A stretch of 64,000 nucleotides of DNA from positions 1-64,000 of the forward strand of contig JABICX010000005.1 in the NCBI GenBank assembly GCA_018652045.1, given 5' to 3'. Below, in pieces: positions 19,452 to 30,100 of this stretch. Origin of the DNA: Candidatus Woesearchaeota archaeon. Its GTDB lineage: Archaea > Nanobdellota > Nanobdellia > UBA10117 > JABICX01. Made by a program: the position numbers and the translations under genes. The notes beneath the pieces are model-generated. The model saw nothing but the letters and a program-made list of their open reading frames with translations. It was not told the origin of the DNA and ran no database searches. How positions within the stretch are numbered: position 1 is the first letter of the stretch; each line of letters opens with the position of its first letter.

Positions 19452-19939
19452 AAGGGTTAAAGATCAGAAAAGCAACAATTAAAGATTTAGATGTATTAAA
19501 TCACATACAGACAGCGTTATTAGATGACGAACGTGGTAAGTATACCATGGCGTTGCCTAGCGAAAAAAAGATAGATACAATGAGAGGTAGCCGGGCTAAA
19601 GAACTTCTTCAATCCAAAGACGCAGTTGTTATGTTAGCAGAGCTAGACGGACAATTTGTTGGTGGCGTATATGGTGAGATACAACCTGTAGAAGATGACG
19701 TAGGTTGGGCTAAGTATACGAAAAAAGGATACATTGGGTGGGGTTTTGTAGAGCCTGCTTATCGAAAGCAAGGCGTTGCTTATGAGCTTGTACAAGAGGT
19801 ACTACGTTGGTTTAAGTTACGTAACATAAAGCTGATGGCAGTGAGTATTATGCACAATAATAAAGCGGTTCAAGGTTTAATGAAGAAGTTTGGTTTCAAA
19901 GAATATATTGTTGATTTCAGAGCAGTTATGAATCCCTAG
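19436..19939 (+). CDS. GNAT-family N-acetyltransferase
   Basis: LKIRKATIKDLDVLNHIQ...GWGFVEPAYRKQGVAYELVQEVL...IMHNNKAVQGLMKKFGFKEY. Confidence 0.85.
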   Translation: MEEAMKGLKIRKATIKDLDVLNHIQTALLDDERGKYTMALPSEKKIDTMRGSRAKELLQSKDAVVMLAELDGQFVGGVYGEIQPVEDDVGWAKYTKKGYIGWGFVEPAYRKQGVAYELVQEVLRWFKLRNIKLMAVSIMHNNKAVQGLMKKFGFKEYIVDFRAVMNP

Positions 19940-20427
19940 AGTTCAAAGAATTGTTTTTTTAGGATATTTAACCCCGAGTTAACTATTGCAGTAGCAGCAG
20001 CTTTGTTTTTTATGTACCGTTCATCACCAGTATATACGACCAACTCAATACCTGCTACTCGACCGATATAACCTAATGTGGTTAATACCGATGGTTTTAG
20101 TTTATGAAATACTCGCATGTTTTTTTGCAGAAAAGCGAGCGCGTTTGGATGTAGTGGATTCCTTATCTCTTGCTGTGGAGTATAGTAACCTGTTGTGGGG
20201 GCGTAAATATTAGTTATTCTTTCGAGGTCATCACCATCTACTGTGTGATCTGAGTCATTGAGTTTTCGCGTAGCTTCGCTTTTAATTCTAAATAGGAATA
20301 CGGTATCAACATAAGGTGGTAGCATATATACACACCATTCACGTTTTTCATCTCTCGCTAAACCAATTATAAGCTTACTTTCATGCTCTTCCGCAAGCCT
20401 ATCGAATAGTGTTTCATTATCTTCCAT
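19936..20427 (-). CDS. Hypothetical protein
   Basis: ORF convergent with the GNAT gene; no recognised domain. Confidence 0.5.
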   Translation of the reverse strand: MEDNETLFDRLAEEHESKLIIGLARDEKREWCVYMLPPYVDTVFLFRIKSEATRKLNDSDHTVDGDDLERITNIYAPTTGYYTPQQEIRNPLHPNALAFLQKNMRVFHKLKPSVLTTLGYIGRVAGIELVVYTGDERYIKNKAAATAIVNSGLNILKKQFFEL

Positions 20428-20519
20428 TGCTATTGTATAGTTAAAAATACTGCTTAAAAGTGTTTCTTTCTAGCAAGTAGTGGGTTAAAGCTTAAATATG
20501 ATTACGATTTTATACTTTC

Positions 20520-21149
20520 ATGCGAAGACCAAATTTTAGCAAGTTAAAGGAAAGAATGCCGAAAATGCGTAGATCTGAAGGCAAGTTGAGTAGCAAAGTG
20601 ACTCGCGAAGTCGTTGTAGGAGCTTTTGTATTTATCTTACTAGCAGTTGTTGCTGTTAGTGGTACGGGTGATATAACAGGTTTTACAGTTTTAGATGACA
20701 TACAGGAGGCACTAGACTCTATCGAGGTTCCTAATATTGAAGCACCTGTCGAAGATTCGGGGGAAGGCTCATCGGAACCAGCTACCTGTGGCGAAAACTG
20801 TGGTTTAGGAAATGTACCTGTTCGGGAAGAAGGGCAGTTGACTACATTAGATACATCTGAAGATAGAACATCTTTATTTGTTAGTTCAAACCCAGCACAT
20901 GGAGCAACGGTTAGTGGTATTGGAGATGTTACTGTAACAGCCTCAACAGATATGATCGCAGGGTCATACATTAAGCTGCATAAAGGTAATGAGAATCGTA
21001 TGGTAGATCGTGGTTACACAACCGTTGATGGTGTTACTATGGCTACTGCGTCTATAGATAACAGTCCAGGTGCTTACAAAGCTGAGTACAAGATAGTGAC
21101 TGATGATGGTAGAGAAGAAGACGGTCAGTTTTCATTTACAGTTGGTTAG
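20520..21149 (+). CDS. Type II membrane surface protein (N-terminal TM, ITGF motif, extracellular domain)
   Basis: Basic N-terminus, TM VVVGAFVFILLAVVAVSG, then GDITGF; C-terminal Ig-like SSNPAHGATVSGIGDVTVTAS. Confidence 0.65.
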   Translation: MRRPNFSKLKERMPKMRRSEGKLSSKVTREVVVGAFVFILLAVVAVSGTGDITGFTVLDDIQEALDSIEVPNIEAPVEDSGEGSSEPATCGENCGLGNVPVREEGQLTTLDTSEDRTSLFVSSNPAHGATVSGIGDVTVTASTDMIAGSYIKLHKGNENRMVDRGYTTVDGVTMATASIDNSPGAYKAEYKIVTDDGREEDGQFSFTVG

Positions 21150-21370
21150 TTTTCCTTAGAAGGTCTCAATAGTTTGAGCAAAGAGCTATTGAGTTTATAT
21201 CTTATTATATATTCTTGTCCGCTTTTTTCAGCGAGCAACAAGTCATCTTCTTTTGTATTAACTAGCACCACCATGCCGAGAAAGTATTGTCCTCGAGTGA
21301 CATACCCCCTATCTCGGATTTCTTGGCAAGTGGTTCTCTCGATTATATCGTCTAGATCGCTATCGCTCAT
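21146..21370 (-). CDS. Hypothetical small protein
   Basis: Plausible composition; no domain recognised. Confidence 0.4.
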   Translation of the reverse strand: MSDSDLDDIIERTTCQEIRDRGYVTRGQYFLGMVVLVNTKEDDLLLAEKSGQEYIIRYKLNSSLLKLLRPSKEN

Positions 21371-21398
21371 TTGATCATCCCCTTAGAAGTAGTCAGCG

Positions 21399-21605
21399 TC
21401 ATCTGTGTTGGAAAACACTAAATGGAATCTGTTTGCTGAATGAGATCTGTTTAATCCAGCTTCTTTCTTTTGCAAGGTTTTTAAGTTGGTTGTATATAAT
21501 AAAGTCAATGTCGTCATTAGTTAGGTCTTTGAAAAGTTTGTTTCGTTTAATCTGCGTTCGCAGGAATTCATAAGGTAGCATCTTAGCGTATTTTTGAGAT
21601 TTCAT
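21399..21605 (-). CDS. Hypothetical small basic protein
   Basis: Open ORF in otherwise empty interval. Confidence 0.4.
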   Translation of the reverse strand: MKSQKYAKMLPYEFLRTQIKRNKLFKDLTNDDIDFIIYNQLKNLAKERSWIKQISFSKQIPFSVFQHR

Positions 21606-21790
21606 AAGAGTGTGAGTGAGCGCGTCAATGAAGACGCGCTAGGATTGGTGGGTGGTTGGTGTAGGCGTAGGTTGTTCTGAATAGAATAATCTGTTTACTT
21701 AAAAAAACATTATGAATTCTCGAGCCAGAGCATGTTTCTGGAACTAAGTTCCATAACGGCTTTATTACTAGTTACTAAATAATACATGTT

Positions 21791-22462
21791 ATGGTTACAG
21801 CTATTGGGCATGTTTGGTATTGGGATTGCGTTTTCGAGCTTTTGATGGTGGCCGTTCTGACATTGATTAGCTTGCATAGTTATTCTATATTTAGGCTGAT
21901 AAAAGAGGCAAAGTATAAGTGGTTTAGCTATTCTTTTGCAGTTATTGCATTAGCGTTTGTTGGTCGTATCGCTATGAACCTTGTCATATATACGACACAT
22001 GTTCGAAAAGTAGTTTCTGGAGCAGTGATAGCGACATTTAAACATGTTAGTGCGTCAGATATACTTTGGCACTATGGTTTGTTCACCTACCGTTCATTCA
22101 TGCTTATTGGTTTAATTGGAATCTTCTTGATTATAACTGAATCTAAGGAAAAGAAGAGCTGGATATTAATGTTGTATTTGGCCATCCTTACTGCATTTAC
22201 GAGTATGCAAGTACCGTATGTTTTCAGTCTTACTGCAGCAGTTCTTATGGGTCTGATTTTTGCTAAATTCTATCAAAATTTCGTAAATCGACCAAAAAAG
22301 AGTGCCTGGGGCGTTGCTATGGCATTTTTCTTTATATTCGCGAGTCAAGTAACCTTTATATTTGCGAGTTTTAACTACTCTTTGTACGTAGCAGGACAGG
22401 TTATACAGCTGTTAGGATACCTAATGCTGTTAGCCGTATATATTAGAATCCTACGTAGGTGA
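21791..22462 (+). CDS. Polytopic membrane protein (about 6-7 TM)
   Basis: Multiple hydrophobic helices; overlaps the start of the following HTH gene. Confidence 0.7.
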   Translation: MVTAIGHVWYWDCVFELLMVAVLTLISLHSYSIFRLIKEAKYKWFSYSFAVIALAFVGRIAMNLVIYTTHVRKVVSGAVIATFKHVSASDILWHYGLFTYRSFMLIGLIGIFLIITESKEKKSWILMLYLAILTAFTSMQVPYVFSLTAAVLMGLIFAKFYQNFVNRPKKSAWGVAMAFFFIFASQVTFIFASFNYSLYVAGQVIQLLGYLMLLAVYIRILRR

Positions 22463-22737
22463 AAATGGCTAGACGAACTCGACTAGATGTTTTGAACGAT
22501 ATGCTTACTGCTATTCAGAAAGCTCAAGGTCAGATAAAACCAACGCACTTGATGTATAAGGCGAATCTATCACATAAGCTTCTGAGTGGTTATCTAGCTG
22601 ACCTGATATCCCGAGATTTAGTTAGAGAGATTCAGAAAGACAAGCTTCACAAGCAGATAGAGATCACCGAGAAAGGCAGAGACTTCTTGATTCAGTTTAG
22701 AAAGATCAAAGAATTCCAAGATAGTTTTGGACTATAG
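22459..22737 (+). CDS. Winged-helix transcriptional regulator (HTH_45-like)
   Basis: RLDVLNDMLTAIQKAQGQIKPTHLMYKANLSHKLLSGYLADLISRDLV...ITEKGRDFLIQF. Confidence 0.8.
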   Translation: MKMARRTRLDVLNDMLTAIQKAQGQIKPTHLMYKANLSHKLLSGYLADLISRDLVREIQKDKLHKQIEITEKGRDFLIQFRKIKEFQDSFGL

Positions 22738-22800
22738 TTGTATCTATAACGTAGTTAGTTAAGTATATATATTTTGTTTCATATATCAAACAGGTTAGGT

Positions 22801-25425
22801 ATGGTTGAAAAATCTCGTTTTATGCTAATAGTGCTTATGGTCACGATATTAAGTAGCGCAATTATTGTTTATGCTGCAATGGACACCGTGAGTTTGGTAA
22901 CTCCTGAAGATAATCATGTAAATTGGAATGGTACTGTAACTTTTAGTTGTAATGTAACGAGTAATGCTACCTTAGATACTCTTTACCTATATATGAATAT
23001 TAATGGCACATGGGATACAAATGGCACCGTAGCAACCCCATCAAATCGAACGGCATATAACTTTACTAATGCTTATACTGATGTTCAGAAAGCAAACTGG
23101 ACTTGCTGGGCAAATAATACTGAAGGAGCTGAGCTATGGTCCGCAGATAATAATTATACTATAACTATCGATAATACAAATCCCGCTGGGTTTAATTTCA
23201 CAAATCCCGCAAACATGACTACAACAAACTTTACAACTAATACTACTCCACTATTAGATTGGAATGATACAGTCGATCCAAATTTCCTTAATTATACTAT
23301 TTTGATTACAGACAGTAACAACTTTGGAAGTCCAAATTATACTTACGAGGTACATAGCACAACGGTAAATGTTTCAAATAGTTCATTTAGAATTGGAACC
23401 GATACTACTGCAAACACATCTACCTCAACCGCCTTAGAAGATGGCATTTGGTTCTGGAAGGTTATTGCATATGACGGTGCTGGTGCAAATGGATCAACTG
23501 AGCAGGCTACAAACATTAGTATTGATGATGGCACTAATGTAGGATATTATGAATATCGAATTGATACTATTCAGCCAACAAAGTCAGAACCATCTAATAC
23601 TAGTACGGTATTTGATGGTAATTATACAAATGATACAACACCTGAGATTAATTGGACTGTTACAACCGAAGCTAATTTCTTAAATTATACAATTAATGTC
23701 AGTAACAGTTCTACTTTTGAGGTAATCAACTACACAACAGCAGCAACTGGAGCAATAACGAACAACTCAGTTAACCTGTCGACAATAGAGTCAGACGGAA
23801 CCTGGTACTGGAGAATTATAGTCTATGATGTAATTGGTAATTCAAATGTATCTGCTCAGAATTACTCTTTTATTTTAGATTCAATCGGACCTACTAAAGC
23901 AGAACCATCAAATACCAGTGATATAGATGATGGTACTTACACAAATGATACAACACCCGAGATTAATTGGACAGCCTCAACTGAAACAAACTTTGCGAAT
24001 TATACAATTCGAGTAAGTAATAGCTCTGCATTCGATACAACAAATTATACTACTTCAACTTTGGTAGCAACTACTAACAATTCAGTAAACCTAACATTGG
24101 AAGACGGAACATGGTATTGGAGAGTTATAGTTTATGATCTAGCAGATAACTTCAATACATCAGCTACAAATTATTCTTTCACAGTAGATACTGTAGAACC
24201 TAGTAAGGCAGAGCCTGCAACTCCTGTAGAAGGTACAAATACATCAGATAACACAACTGAGTTTAACTGGACAACTTCGGCAGAAACTAACTTTAGAAAC
24301 TATACGGTACAGATAAGTGAGGCTGCAAACTTTACAGTTATTAATTATACGGCATCAGTTACAACGAGTAATGCAACAAGGTTAGTTAACAGTAGTGCGC
24401 TTGCTGAAGGAACATGGTATTGGAGAGTTATTACGTATGATTTAGTAAATCACTCGAATATATCTAGTACTAATTTCTCATTAGTAGTTGATGTAACCAA
24501 TCCAACAGTATCGTTTAGTTGTGATAGTCGTTCAGTATATGTTAATACATTGATTACTTGTGGTTGTACTTCAACAGATAATATCGATTCAGCTCCAACA
24601 GTAACTTTCACTACCAATCCAAGTACTTCGGCTTCAGGATCATTTTCAACATCATGTACCTCAACAGATGACGCAGGTAATTCTGCTACAGAATCGATTG
24701 ATTATACCGTTGCTACAAGCCCATCGGTTGGTGGTAGTAGCACCCCTGCGAGTACTACATCAAAGTCAGTAATGTTTTCAAATGTTAGGGAAGATGATGA
24801 ATTAACTGCAACAACATCTGATGATCGAATACATATTACTGAAGTTACTGTAACTGCTGCAGAAGACGCAAATTCTGTAAAAGTCGCTTTCAAGAACTAT
24901 GACTCTAAGCCTAGCTCAGTTTCAGAACCAACTGCAAAAGTAGTCTATCAATACCTTGATGTCACTGCAGACATAGAGATTAAGCGAGCGGAGATAAATT
25001 TCGAGGTTGAAGATTCGTGGTTAACTGATAATGGAATAACTTCTGCAGACGTGGTTTTGCTGCATTATGTCGATGATGATTGGGAAGAATTACTGACTAG
25101 GCATGTTTCAGGAGAGAGCTACATGGCATCGTCGTTATCTTTGTCAACATTTGCAATAGCTGCTGGAAAAGAAAAGCCGGTTGATAAGAAAGCTGAGTCA
25201 AAACCAATTATAGAGGAAATAGTTGAAACATTTGATAAGGTCATACCTGAAGAATCATCAGTATTCTTACCTGCACTGGTTGCGGTTGGTATTGTACTTG
25301 TTGTAGTATTTTATGCATATAGTTCGTCATTTAGAAAGAGAACGGATTCCTCTAAGAAGAATATACAGACACATGTTGGTAGACTTCATAAAGAGGTTAA
25401 GCGTAAGCTAAAGAAACGTAGATAG
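22801..25425 (+). CDS. Repeat-containing N-glycosylation-rich surface protein with PGF-pre-PGF-like domain and C-terminal TM
   Basis: ~105-aa repeats (TNDTTPEINWT...TWYWRVIVYD); domain SVMFSNVREDDELTAT...AEINFEVEDSWLTDNGITSADVVLLHYVDDDWEEL...LSTFAIA; TM then KRKLKKRR. Confidence 0.75.
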   Translation: MVEKSRFMLIVLMVTILSSAIIVYAAMDTVSLVTPEDNHVNWNGTVTFSCNVTSNATLDTLYLYMNINGTWDTNGTVATPSNRTAYNFTNAYTDVQKANWTCWANNTEGAELWSADNNYTITIDNTNPAGFNFTNPANMTTTNFTTNTTPLLDWNDTVDPNFLNYTILITDSNNFGSPNYTYEVHSTTVNVSNSSFRIGTDTTANTSTSTALEDGIWFWKVIAYDGAGANGSTEQATNISIDDGTNVGYYEYRIDTIQPTKSEPSNTSTVFDGNYTNDTTPEINWTVTTEANFLNYTINVSNSSTFEVINYTTAATGAITNNSVNLSTIESDGTWYWRIIVYDVIGNSNVSAQNYSFILDSIGPTKAEPSNTSDIDDGTYTNDTTPEINWTASTETNFANYTIRVSNSSAFDTTNYTTSTLVATTNNSVNLTLEDGTWYWRVIVYDLADNFNTSATNYSFTVDTVEPSKAEPATPVEGTNTSDNTTEFNWTTSAETNFRNYTVQISEAANFTVINYTASVTTSNATRLVNSSALAEGTWYWRVITYDLVNHSNISSTNFSLVVDVTNPTVSFSCDSRSVYVNTLITCGCTSTDNIDSAPTVTFTTNPSTSASGSFSTSCTSTDDAGNSATESIDYTVATSPSVGGSSTPASTTSKSVMFSNVREDDELTATTSDDRIHITEVTVTAAEDANSVKVAFKNYDSKPSSVSEPTAKVVYQYLDVTADIEIKRAEINFEVEDSWLTDNGITSADVVLLHYVDDDWEELLTRHVSGESYMASSLSLSTFAIAAGKEKPVDKKAESKPIIEEIVETFDKVIPEESSVFLPALVAVGIVLVVVFYAYSSSFRKRTDSSKKNIQTHVGRLHKEVKRKLKKRR

Positions 25426-25459
25426 TAATTCTTAATAAGTATGTGGTTTTATTAAAACT

Positions 25460-26923
25460 ATGAAAAAGTATGAGCAAGTGATTGATCTCGCTATACGCAA
25501 GGGTATCTTTTTTCCTACTGCTGAAATATATGCCGGTCCCGCAGGTTTCTGGGATTATGGACCATATGGTGTCGCTCTTAAGCAGAATTTAATTGAACTC
25601 TGGCGTAAACATATGGTACAGAAAGATGGGATGCTGGAGATTGATGGTTGTCAGATAATGCCTGAAGAGGTTTTCAAAAACTCAGGGCATCTTAATAGTT
25701 TTCAAGATCCATTAGTAGAATGTACTAAATGTAAGAATATATTCAGAGCAGATAAGTTAATTGAAGATAAGACCAAAAAATTAACTCCTGAGGCACTGAA
25801 AGCAGCGCAGTTTGATAAATTGATTAAGAAGTATAAGATCACTTGTCCAAGTTGTAAAAAGGCTCTGAGTGATGTAAAGATGTTTAATCTTATGGTAAAG
25901 ACTTTGCTTGGACCAAAGCAAGCAGATGTCGCTTACTTGCGTCCAGAAACTTGCCAATCAATTTTCATAGATTTCCCTAGAGTGTATAAGACAATGCGAG
26001 CTAAACTTCCGATTGGTCTTGCGCAGCTAGGTAAATCATTTAGAAATGAGATCTCTCCACGTCAGAGTATCTTTAGATTAAAGGAGTTTACTCAGGCAGA
26101 AATCGAGATCTTTTTTAATCCTAAGAAAGAAAAAGACTTTGATAAATTTAATGAGGTTAAAAGTTATAAATTAAATCTCGCACTTTTAGGTAAGGAAGAT
26201 AAGACTCTAGCGATTAGTTGCTCAGATGCAGTTAAGAAGAAGCTTGTTCGTAGCAAACTGGTTGCATATTATCTCACATTATTAATGCAGTTCGTTGAGC
26301 GTGTTGGGATCGATAAGAAAAACATCCGATTTAGAGAGCTTGGTGGAGATGAGCGAGCATTCTATGCAAAAGCGGCATGGGATCTCGAGATCAAAACATC
26401 TCAAGGTTGGATGGAGACAGTTGCAAACCATTACCGAACAGATCATGATCTTGGATTACACTCAAAAGGTAGCAAGAAAGACCTATCTGTAATGGATGGT
26501 GATGAAAAGGTTCTTCCATGGGTCTGGGAGACTTCTATGGGTATTGATCGTCTGCTGTTGATGGTTTTAGATAATGCATATACTGAAGAGACGGTGAAAG
26601 GTGAAAAACGCGTTGTTCTAAAGTTGGCAAGTAAGGTTGCGCCAGTTCAGGTTGCAGTCTTTCCTCTGACAAAGAAGGATGGTCTGCCTGAGAAAGCTCA
26701 GAAGATATACAATGTCCTAGCTGAGTCGTATACCTGCCAGTATGATATAGCAGGGTCTATCGGTAAACGGTATCGAAGAATGGATGAGATTGGGTGCCCC
26801 TTTTGCGTAACGATTGATCACCAGACTCTGAAAGATAATACTGTTACTGTTCGAGAACGAGATTCTATGAAGCAAAAACGCTATAAGATCGCTAAACTTC
26901 ATACTGCTCTGAATTTTCCATAA
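25460..26923 (+). CDS. glyS: Glycyl-tRNA synthetase (class II)
   Basis: AEIYAGPAGFWDYGPYGVALKQNLIELWRK...LRPETCQSIFIDFPRVYKTMRAKLPIGLAQLGKSFRNEISPRQ. Confidence 0.95.
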   Translation: MKKYEQVIDLAIRKGIFFPTAEIYAGPAGFWDYGPYGVALKQNLIELWRKHMVQKDGMLEIDGCQIMPEEVFKNSGHLNSFQDPLVECTKCKNIFRADKLIEDKTKKLTPEALKAAQFDKLIKKYKITCPSCKKALSDVKMFNLMVKTLLGPKQADVAYLRPETCQSIFIDFPRVYKTMRAKLPIGLAQLGKSFRNEISPRQSIFRLKEFTQAEIEIFFNPKKEKDFDKFNEVKSYKLNLALLGKEDKTLAISCSDAVKKKLVRSKLVAYYLTLLMQFVERVGIDKKNIRFRELGGDERAFYAKAAWDLEIKTSQGWMETVANHYRTDHDLGLHSKGSKKDLSVMDGDEKVLPWVWETSMGIDRLLLMVLDNAYTEETVKGEKRVVLKLASKVAPVQVAVFPLTKKDGLPEKAQKIYNVLAESYTCQYDIAGSIGKRYRRMDEIGCPFCVTIDHQTLKDNTVTVRERDSMKQKRYKIAKLHTALNFP

Positions 26924-27044
26924 GAAATAACCTTATTAATGTTTTGTTATATACATAAGCATGCAGCATGCGGTAATTCCAGTAGAAACTGAAGGTGGTA
27001 TGGTCCAAACTCGATTTTAGAATTTAGAGTTTGCAATTTCGATT

Positions 27045-27064
27045 TTACAATCTCGAGATTGTAA
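27045..27064. promoter_or_regulatory. Perfect 20-bp palindrome upstream of 27128 gene
   Basis: ttacaatctcgagattgtaa is its own reverse complement. Confidence 0.45.
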
Positions 27065-27127
27065 CTAATAAATTCTTATATATGGTTTATCGCCTCTCAC
27101 TAGTAACATTCATATGGGAGAATTACA

Positions 27128-30100
27128 ATGAAATTAGCAAAAATAGTATTCGTAGTAATGATCGCCTTACTGGTGATCAATTTAGGTTTAGATGTAGCTG
27201 AAGCTGCATGTGATATAAGCGCGGTAACTATAACACCTCCAGGAGATGGTGAGGTTATAGATGGAGAGTATTTGATAAAATGGTCTGATTTAGCGTGTAC
27301 TGCTGGTGAGACTGTTGATATAAAGATCCATTGGGATGCATCTTCATGGTCTAGAATTGGTGATGATATTGACGCAAATGAACATGAATTGCTTTTCGAT
27401 ACAGATCCTGCTCCAAGTTTAGACAAATCAGAAATATACTGGCTTGAACTATTATTGGAAGATGGCGCATTTTCACGCACCGAAGACAATAGACTGTTTA
27501 CTATTGATAATTATGGTCCCGAGCAGGTAACTGGTTTGATTGCAGATCAGCCTTACGAAACATGGAGCTCAGATAATACAGTAGTATTTACGTGGGATGC
27601 TCCAGATGATGTAGGTACTTCTGGCTTAGCAGGATATAAGATTAATTGTGTTACTGATGGAGGCCCGTTCCCTGGTTGGGCTGACGCAGGTGATGAAACC
27701 TATGCATGCGAATATGAAGACGGCGATTTTAATAGATTTAATATCCGGTCTGTGGATAATAATGAAAATGAAGCATTCGGTATCTTGATTACACAGGCTT
27801 TTTGGATAGATACTACAGATCCATGGTTTAATGCAGGCGGTCTAAAGTTCTTACCAAATGATGGAATACCTGAAGATGATATGTTTTTCCGTAGAAGTCA
27901 GACAATTGGTATAATGGCGTATGTTGGAGATGCAACATCAGGTGTCGCAGGTGTTACTGCAGATATATCTGTTATTGATCCTGACTGGAGTGATGACGCA
28001 CCATTTACATATGATCCAATCGAAGACCGATGGATATTGATTACAGATTCTATTGACTCAGATATCCCTGAAGGAGAATATACTATTCCAGTTCGAGTTA
28101 CCGATTTAGCTGGAAATTCCAGAGGTAAGAGTCTGTGGATGATGATTGATAATATTGAACCTGTTCCAACTTTGAGATTTTCAGATAGCGAACCTAATGA
28201 TGGAAATGTTCCAGGTTCCGAGCGAGTTATCAAAGACGGAGACGATCTTAGAATATATGTAGACTTTATAGAAGAAGGATCTGGTGTAAAGGAGAAAAAC
28301 TATGGTGCAGATCCAACTATAGAGATAAACTGTCCAGATGGTGTTACATATAACTGGGATCTAATGGAAGAGTCTACTAATGTTTGGTATGTTGATCTTA
28401 TAGATGCAGATCTACCTGATAATGGTTGGGAAGCTACCTGTGACGTACGTATCGAAGGTGCAGACTGGGCAAACAACTACGTAGCTAATAGTAATAATGG
28501 ACAGCTTATCGAAGACGCATTTGAAATCGATAACACTGCTCCAGTTATCGACTGGGTAAAAGGAAGCCCAGGCTATTACAATGTTCCAAATACAATTTAT
28601 GCGGGATTGCACATTACAGATGATGTTGGATTTTCTTCAGATGCAGTGCATGTGAAGACTCAAGATCACAATGGTGATTATGATACACATTTTATGAACG
28701 AAGTAAGCACTGCTTTGTGTAATGCACATATTGAGCGGATAGCCCCAGATGCATATGATGTTTGTTTTGGTGTAGATCTAGATGGAGAAGAAGGCCAAGA
28801 TGTTAGAATTAATGTACAGATGTACGACTATGCAGGTCATCCAGCTACAAATATGGATGGCAGAGATAGTACTATTGTGCATACAGACTTTATACCTCCA
28901 ACAAACCCCGATATTGAGGCGTTTAATCCAGAAGAATTGATTATAGATGCAGATACTTTTGAGTTCGATTTAGATACTCAGAGTGTAGATGATCTAGAAC
29001 ACCACTGGTATACTTATGAGATAAGACTAAATGGTGGTCCTTGGGACGCGCGAATTGGACAGACTGAAGATTTTGTATTTAATCTAGTTCAGGACTTTGA
29101 CAATGAATTATGTATTCGAGGAATGGATCTAGCTACCAATCCAAGTGATGCTCCAGTAGATGTAGATACTGAATGTATTACAGTTACTGAGGATTCAACA
29201 TCACCTCGAGCAGTTACAGACTTAGTGGTATTTGATGCATTAGCGCAAAGTACCGTTACACTGGCCTGGTCTGATGTGGAAGATCCGGGTGAATATGCTT
29301 CAGGCGTAGATCACTATGATATATACATGAGAAAGATCGGCAAGTATGATAGCTGTTTTGAGAGTATAGCAGACCCAGGTGTTGACTATATTGGTTCTGT
29401 TGATCCCGGAGTTGGATTGGCTAATATAGCTGATCTATACGAGAGTAGAACCTATTGCTTTGCAGTTGTTGCTGTGGACGCAGTACATCCTGTAGGAAAC
29501 TTCTTTGAGCAGGTACACCCTGACTTTGAAGAAGATGTACTGATGGTTGTACCTGGTGCAGCATATCCAAATGAGCAGATAGATCTGATTGATGACTGGA
29601 ACTTCATATCTACACCCGTTATCTTACTCGACAATAGCATTGATTCTGTGTTTGTAAACACTGGTGGTAACCCACTACGTGACGAGACAAACATAGTATG
29701 GCATTACGATTCGTTAAATGGAAGATGGTTGAGTTGGGTACCTGATGCAGAATGTGTTGGTGATAGTTGCCTAACAACCTTTGAGCATGGAAGATCCTAC
29801 TTGGTTGATATGAATCAAGCACTTCACTTAGAGCTGTCTGGAAGATACTTAGGAATGCTTGGTGGTGGAGAGATGTTACCTGAATATGCGGTGTATGATG
29901 GATGGAACATGATTGGATACACAAAGGCAGGTAATGAGACAACATCAGACAGATGGGACTACTTCAGAAGCCTGGCTAAGGATCCAATTGTAGTGCTTAC
30001 ACGTATAGGACAGGGTCTAGCAGGTGTATCTGAGATGACATCTGGTGCAGGATACTGGGTAAATGTTGATATGGACGATACCTTTGCACCTGGATACAAT

